Shown: piece by piece, positions 32,973 through 35,510 of the stretch
How the letters are laid out: each line of letters opens with the position of its first letter
Position numbering within the stretch: the stretch's first letter is position 1
From: Alphaproteobacteria bacterium
Lineage (GTDB): Bacteria; Pseudomonadota; Alphaproteobacteria; Bin95
Reading direction: 5' to 3'
NCBI GenBank assembly: GCA_026710105.1
Contig: JAPORR010000044.1
Span: 1-35,510, forward strand
DNA length: 35,510 bases
Program-made: the position numbers and the translations under genes
The notes under the pieces: model-generated
Told to the model about the DNA's origin: nothing
What the model saw: only the letters and a program-made list of their open reading frames with translations
Database searches by the model: none

Positions 32973-33956
32973 ATGATTCAGTCTCTTAGACTTCTCATAC
33001 CGGCCCTAGCCTTGGTCGTGGTGGCGCTCATCCCAGTCTTCGCGCCGACCACACAAGTTCTGCTGACCCTTGCGCTGGCAAAATCCCTCGCGGTCCTTGG
33101 GGTGATTGTCCTGTTACAGGCCGGGCAGGTTTCGTTCGGTCATGCGCTTTACTTTGCCGTGGCGGCATATACGGCGACCTTTGTCGGAAAGGTGATGGGC
33201 GGGGGTGAGATCGTCGTCACGCTTCTGGCGGGTGCCGTAGCAGCCGGCACGGTGTCGGTGGTAGTCGGATTGTTTGTCACCCGCTATCGCCACATCTTTT
33301 TCGGCATGCTGAACCTTGCTTTATCCATGATTTTCTTCTCGTTTCTGGAGAAGTTCTACTTCGTTACGGGTGGCTCGGACGGCCTGAGCGTAGCGCGCCC
33401 AACAGTGATTGGACTGTCGCTGGAACGCGGACCATTCGAGGCGGTTCTCTTCTACGGATCGCTGGGCCTTGTGGCCGCGGCGCTTTTCCTTACGGACCGG
33501 TTTCTCCATTCTTCCATTGGTCAAATGATGCGCGCGATCAAGACCAACGAAGTTCGCCTTGAATACCTCGGGATTTCTGCGCGCCATGTGCTGCTCATCG
33601 GATATGTCGTATCGGCCGTGCTCTGCGGCTTGGGCGGCGCGCTCATGGCAACGGCGCAGGGTATTGTCACGCCCGAATATGCTTGGTGGATCCGGTCCGG
33701 CGAGTTCGTGTTCATCGCGATACTCGGCGGTGCAGGATCGATCGGTGGCGCCGTTGCGGGTGCGCTGATCTACGAGTCGGTGCGAACCTATGCGGCTGCC
33801 TTTGCCGCCGACATCTGGCAAATGGTTCTCGGTTTCATCTTGCTTGTGATCATCCTCTTTGCACCGAAGGGCATAATGGGCATATTCCAAGGTCTCCAGC
33901 CCCGGGCAGGATCGAGCAGGACGCGCGGCGGAACGAAGGTGGAGCCCGCAGAATGA
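32973..33956 (+). CDS. livM: ABC transporter permease, LivM type
   Basis: Second inner-membrane permease, 327 aa. Typical features are LLQAGQVSFGHALYFAVAAY near residue 50, GGSDGLSV, the coupling loop MMRAIKTNEVRLEYLGISA and the C-terminal GGAGSIGGAVAGALIYE. Its start has no strong SD and lies only 26 bp after the estimated IS edge, so its expression probably depends on readthrough or on the insertion's own sequence. It overlaps the following ATPase gene by ATGA. Substrate unknown; name by family. Confidence 0.92.
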   Translation: MIQSLRLLIPALALVVVALIPVFAPTTQVLLTLALAKSLAVLGVIVLLQAGQVSFGHALYFAVAAYTATFVGKVMGGGEIVVTLLAGAVAAGTVSVVVGLFVTRYRHIFFGMLNLALSMIFFSFLEKFYFVTGGSDGLSVARPTVIGLSLERGPFEAVLFYGSLGLVAAALFLTDRFLHSSIGQMMRAIKTNEVRLEYLGISARHVLLIGYVVSAVLCGLGGALMATAQGIVTPEYAWWIRSGEFVFIAILGGAGSIGGAVAGALIYESVRTYAAAFAADIWQMVLGFILLVIILFAPKGIMGIFQGLQPRAGSSRTRGGTKVEPAE

Positions 33957-34705
33957 CCGAAAGACCTCTTCTTGAAACCCGCCATCTTGCAATCAGCTTC
34001 GGAGGCGTGACCGCTGCATCGGGCATCAATATCTCGATCTATGGGAACCGAAGGCTCGCCATCATCGGACCTAACGGTGCAGGCAAGACGACCTTCCTCA
34101 ACCTGTGTACCGGATACCTGAAGCCGCATTCCGGGCAGATCTTTTTCGATGGCAAGGATGTCACGCGGGTGGAGCCACGCCTACTCGTCCGCCGGGGTGT
34201 CGCTCGCGCCTTCCAGATCCCGCAACTTTTCACAGAACATACGGTCATGGAAAACATGCTGCTGGCAGGCGCCGCAGCAAGCCGCCGGATGTCGCCTTTC
34301 CTGCCGATGACGCGGATTCCCGAGCGAAAGGACGTCCAGCACATACTCGAAATGGTGAAATGCGAACACCTCTCGGACAGACCGGTCGCCGAACTGCCGG
34401 AGGGCCAAAGGAAACTCGTCGACATCGCACTTGCGTTAGCGCTGAAGCCAAAGCTTCTGTTCATGGACGAACCCACATCCGGTGTTGCGTCGTCTGAGAA
34501 GTTCGAAGTCCTGGAGATCATCGCCGGGGCGCTGGATATGGCGGGCGTCACTTCCGTCTTCGTCGAGCACGATATGGGAATCGTCGAACGCTTTGCGGAT
34601 GAGGTCGCGGTCTGGAATAGAGGTGAAGTGCTGTTTCGCGGAAGTCCTCAGGACGTTCTGGCACATCCCGACGTGATGCGTGACGTGATTGGAGAGGATG
34701 CCTAG
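33953..34705 (+). CDS. livG: ABC transporter ATPase, LivG type
   Basis: Cytoplasmic ATP-binding subunit, 250 aa. Walker A is IIGPNGAGKTTFL, the LivG-type motif GVARAFQIPQLF follows, the signature is unusual (LPEGQRKLVDIALAL in place of LSxGQ), Walker B is LLFMDEPTSG and the H-loop is VEHDMGIVE. Start ATG 33953 overlaps the livM stop (ATGA); the track start at 33683 lies within livM. Followed 2 bp later by the LivF-type gene. Confidence 0.94.
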   Translation: MTERPLLETRHLAISFGGVTAASGINISIYGNRRLAIIGPNGAGKTTFLNLCTGYLKPHSGQIFFDGKDVTRVEPRLLVRRGVARAFQIPQLFTEHTVMENMLLAGAAASRRMSPFLPMTRIPERKDVQHILEMVKCEHLSDRPVAELPEGQRKLVDIALALALKPKLLFMDEPTSGVASSEKFEVLEIIAGALDMAGVTSVFVEHDMGIVERFADEVAVWNRGEVLFRGSPQDVLAHPDVMRDVIGEDA

Positions 34706-34707
34706 AG

Positions 34708-35403
34708 ATGCTGGAATTCAAAGACCTGACCGTATCGCTTGGCGGCATTCGCATTCTCCGCGACGTATGCCTGCGTGTCGAGACATCTGAATCCGTCGCC
34801 CTAATCGGCGCCAACGGCGCGGGCAAGACGACGACGCTGCGCGCGATCATGGGGCTTTTACCGTCCGAAGGAGACATTCTGTTCGACGGAAAGATCCTGT
34901 CCGGTGTCCCGCCAGCAAAGCGCCCGAAGCTGGGGATTGGATATGCTGCCGAGGACCGGCGACTGTTTTCCGCGTTCAATGTCGAGGAGAACATCCTGAT
35001 GCCAGGCGAGGTCGCTGGATTCAGCTCCGAGCAGTTGTCGCGCAGCCTCAAGCGCGTCTACCACATTCTGCCCGAACTCAAGGAGATGGCCAAAAGACCG
35101 GCGGGCGCTGTCTCTGGCGGGCAAGGCAAGATGGTGGCGCTCGGGCGCGCGTTAATGATCGGGTCGAAGCTCATCATGCTAGATGAGCCGTTTCAGGGTC
35201 TGGCCCCTGCCCTTGCGCACCGCTACTCTGAAGCGCTGCGGCGGCTTCGTGACGAAGATGCAAAGCTGACGCTGATCATCACTGAGTCGAACCCGAAGCT
35301 GCTGAGGAAGTTTGCGGACCGGGTTCTGGTGATCGACAGAGGCGAGATCGCGGAGGGTGAACTCGGGGTTGCAAATAGCGACAACGCGCTGGCCAGCGCA
35401 TGA
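34708..35403 (+). CDS. livF: ABC transporter ATPase, LivF type
   Basis: Second ATP-binding subunit, 231 aa. Walker A is LIGANGAGKTTTLRA, the Q-loop region is GIGYAAEDRRLFSAFNVEEN, the signature is VSGGQGKMVALGRALM and Walker B is LIMLDEPFQGLAP. In the switch position, where LivF proteins usually have VEQN, it reads TESNPKLL. Starts 2 bp after livG. The last 107 bp of the window after this gene hold no ORF I can support and no clear terminator. Confidence 0.93.
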   Translation: MLEFKDLTVSLGGIRILRDVCLRVETSESVALIGANGAGKTTTLRAIMGLLPSEGDILFDGKILSGVPPAKRPKLGIGYAAEDRRLFSAFNVEENILMPGEVAGFSSEQLSRSLKRVYHILPELKEMAKRPAGAVSGGQGKMVALGRALMIGSKLIMLDEPFQGLAPALAHRYSEALRRLRDEDAKLTLIITESNPKLLRKFADRVLVIDRGEIAEGELGVANSDNALASA

Positions 35404-35510
35404 TCCGTCACTCGCCGGCCATGCGGAACCTCCGCGCCGGATCCGAGGATCGGGCCACGCGGGCGTCGCCACGACATCTTGTGCCGCCATGGCCAGAGGG
35501 ATAAACTTTT

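Noticed and set aside
35404-35510. Possible gene start or terminator after livF
   Set aside because: The ATG at 35421 stops within the window and no hairpin with T-run is present.

Overview
The window looks like chromosomal DNA from an aerobic, high-GC alphaproteobacterium. The evidence is a three-gene petABC cytochrome bc1 cluster with a Tat-type Rieske protein, oxygen-dependent HemF, dense gene packing with ATGA stop/start overlaps, several family III CoA-transferases, and a LivJHMGF-type importer. I place it only at class level. No replication origin, CRISPR array or phage module was seen.

Layout. 1-2.0 kb: a partial acyl-CoA synthetase translationally coupled to a GntR/FCD regulator. 2.4-7.9 kb: accessory metabolism (HNH endonuclease, Fsr-like MFS exporter, LLM oxidoreductase, amidase, TauD-type dioxygenase). 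The amidase and dioxygenase diverge from a 61-bp region holding a perfect inverted repeat. 7.9-14.6 kb: hemF diverges from a tight six-gene run, petA-petB-petC-mtnP-mtnA-LDH2-type dehydrogenase, with petB through the dehydrogenase all overlapping. 14.6-20.9 kb: a creatininase-fold amidohydrolase, a histidine phosphatase, a Frc-like CoA-transferase, a second CoA-transferase whose two halves appear in swapped order, a second Fsr-like MFS protein and a glyoxalase-like protein. 21-24.2 kb: cysS, a DUF2848 protein and a third CoA-transferase. 24.2-25.1 kb: an AT-rich scar with a 116-bp inverted-repeat element and an ankyrin-repeat remnant, abutting the 3' end of tRNA-Arg(CCU). 25.3-28.9 kb: an AEC transporter, an EamA exporter that appears to need a CTG start, a CinA-N/MoaB-like protein and methionine aminopeptidase. 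28.9-29.7 kb: a gene-poor spacer. 29.7-35.4 kb: a branched-chain-amino-acid-type ABC importer operon with a decayed IS5-family element lodged between its two permease genes.

How it works together. The housekeeping part covers respiration (bc1), haem synthesis, methylthioadenosine salvage (MtnP then MtnA), translation (CysRS, tRNA-Arg) and N-terminal methionine removal. The accessory part repeats one theme: small organic acids or amides are imported or exported (two MFS paralogues, AEC, EamA, Liv), hydrolysed or oxidised (amidase, creatininase-like, LLM, TauD), and moved onto or off CoA (three CoA-transferases and one acyl-CoA ligase). Substrates cannot be read from the sequence.

Most notable items: the permuted CoA-transferase, the LDH2-type enzyme fused by overlap to an MTA-salvage operon, the CTG-start candidate, the long hairpin masking the start of the IS5 transposase, and the tRNA-Arg-linked scar.
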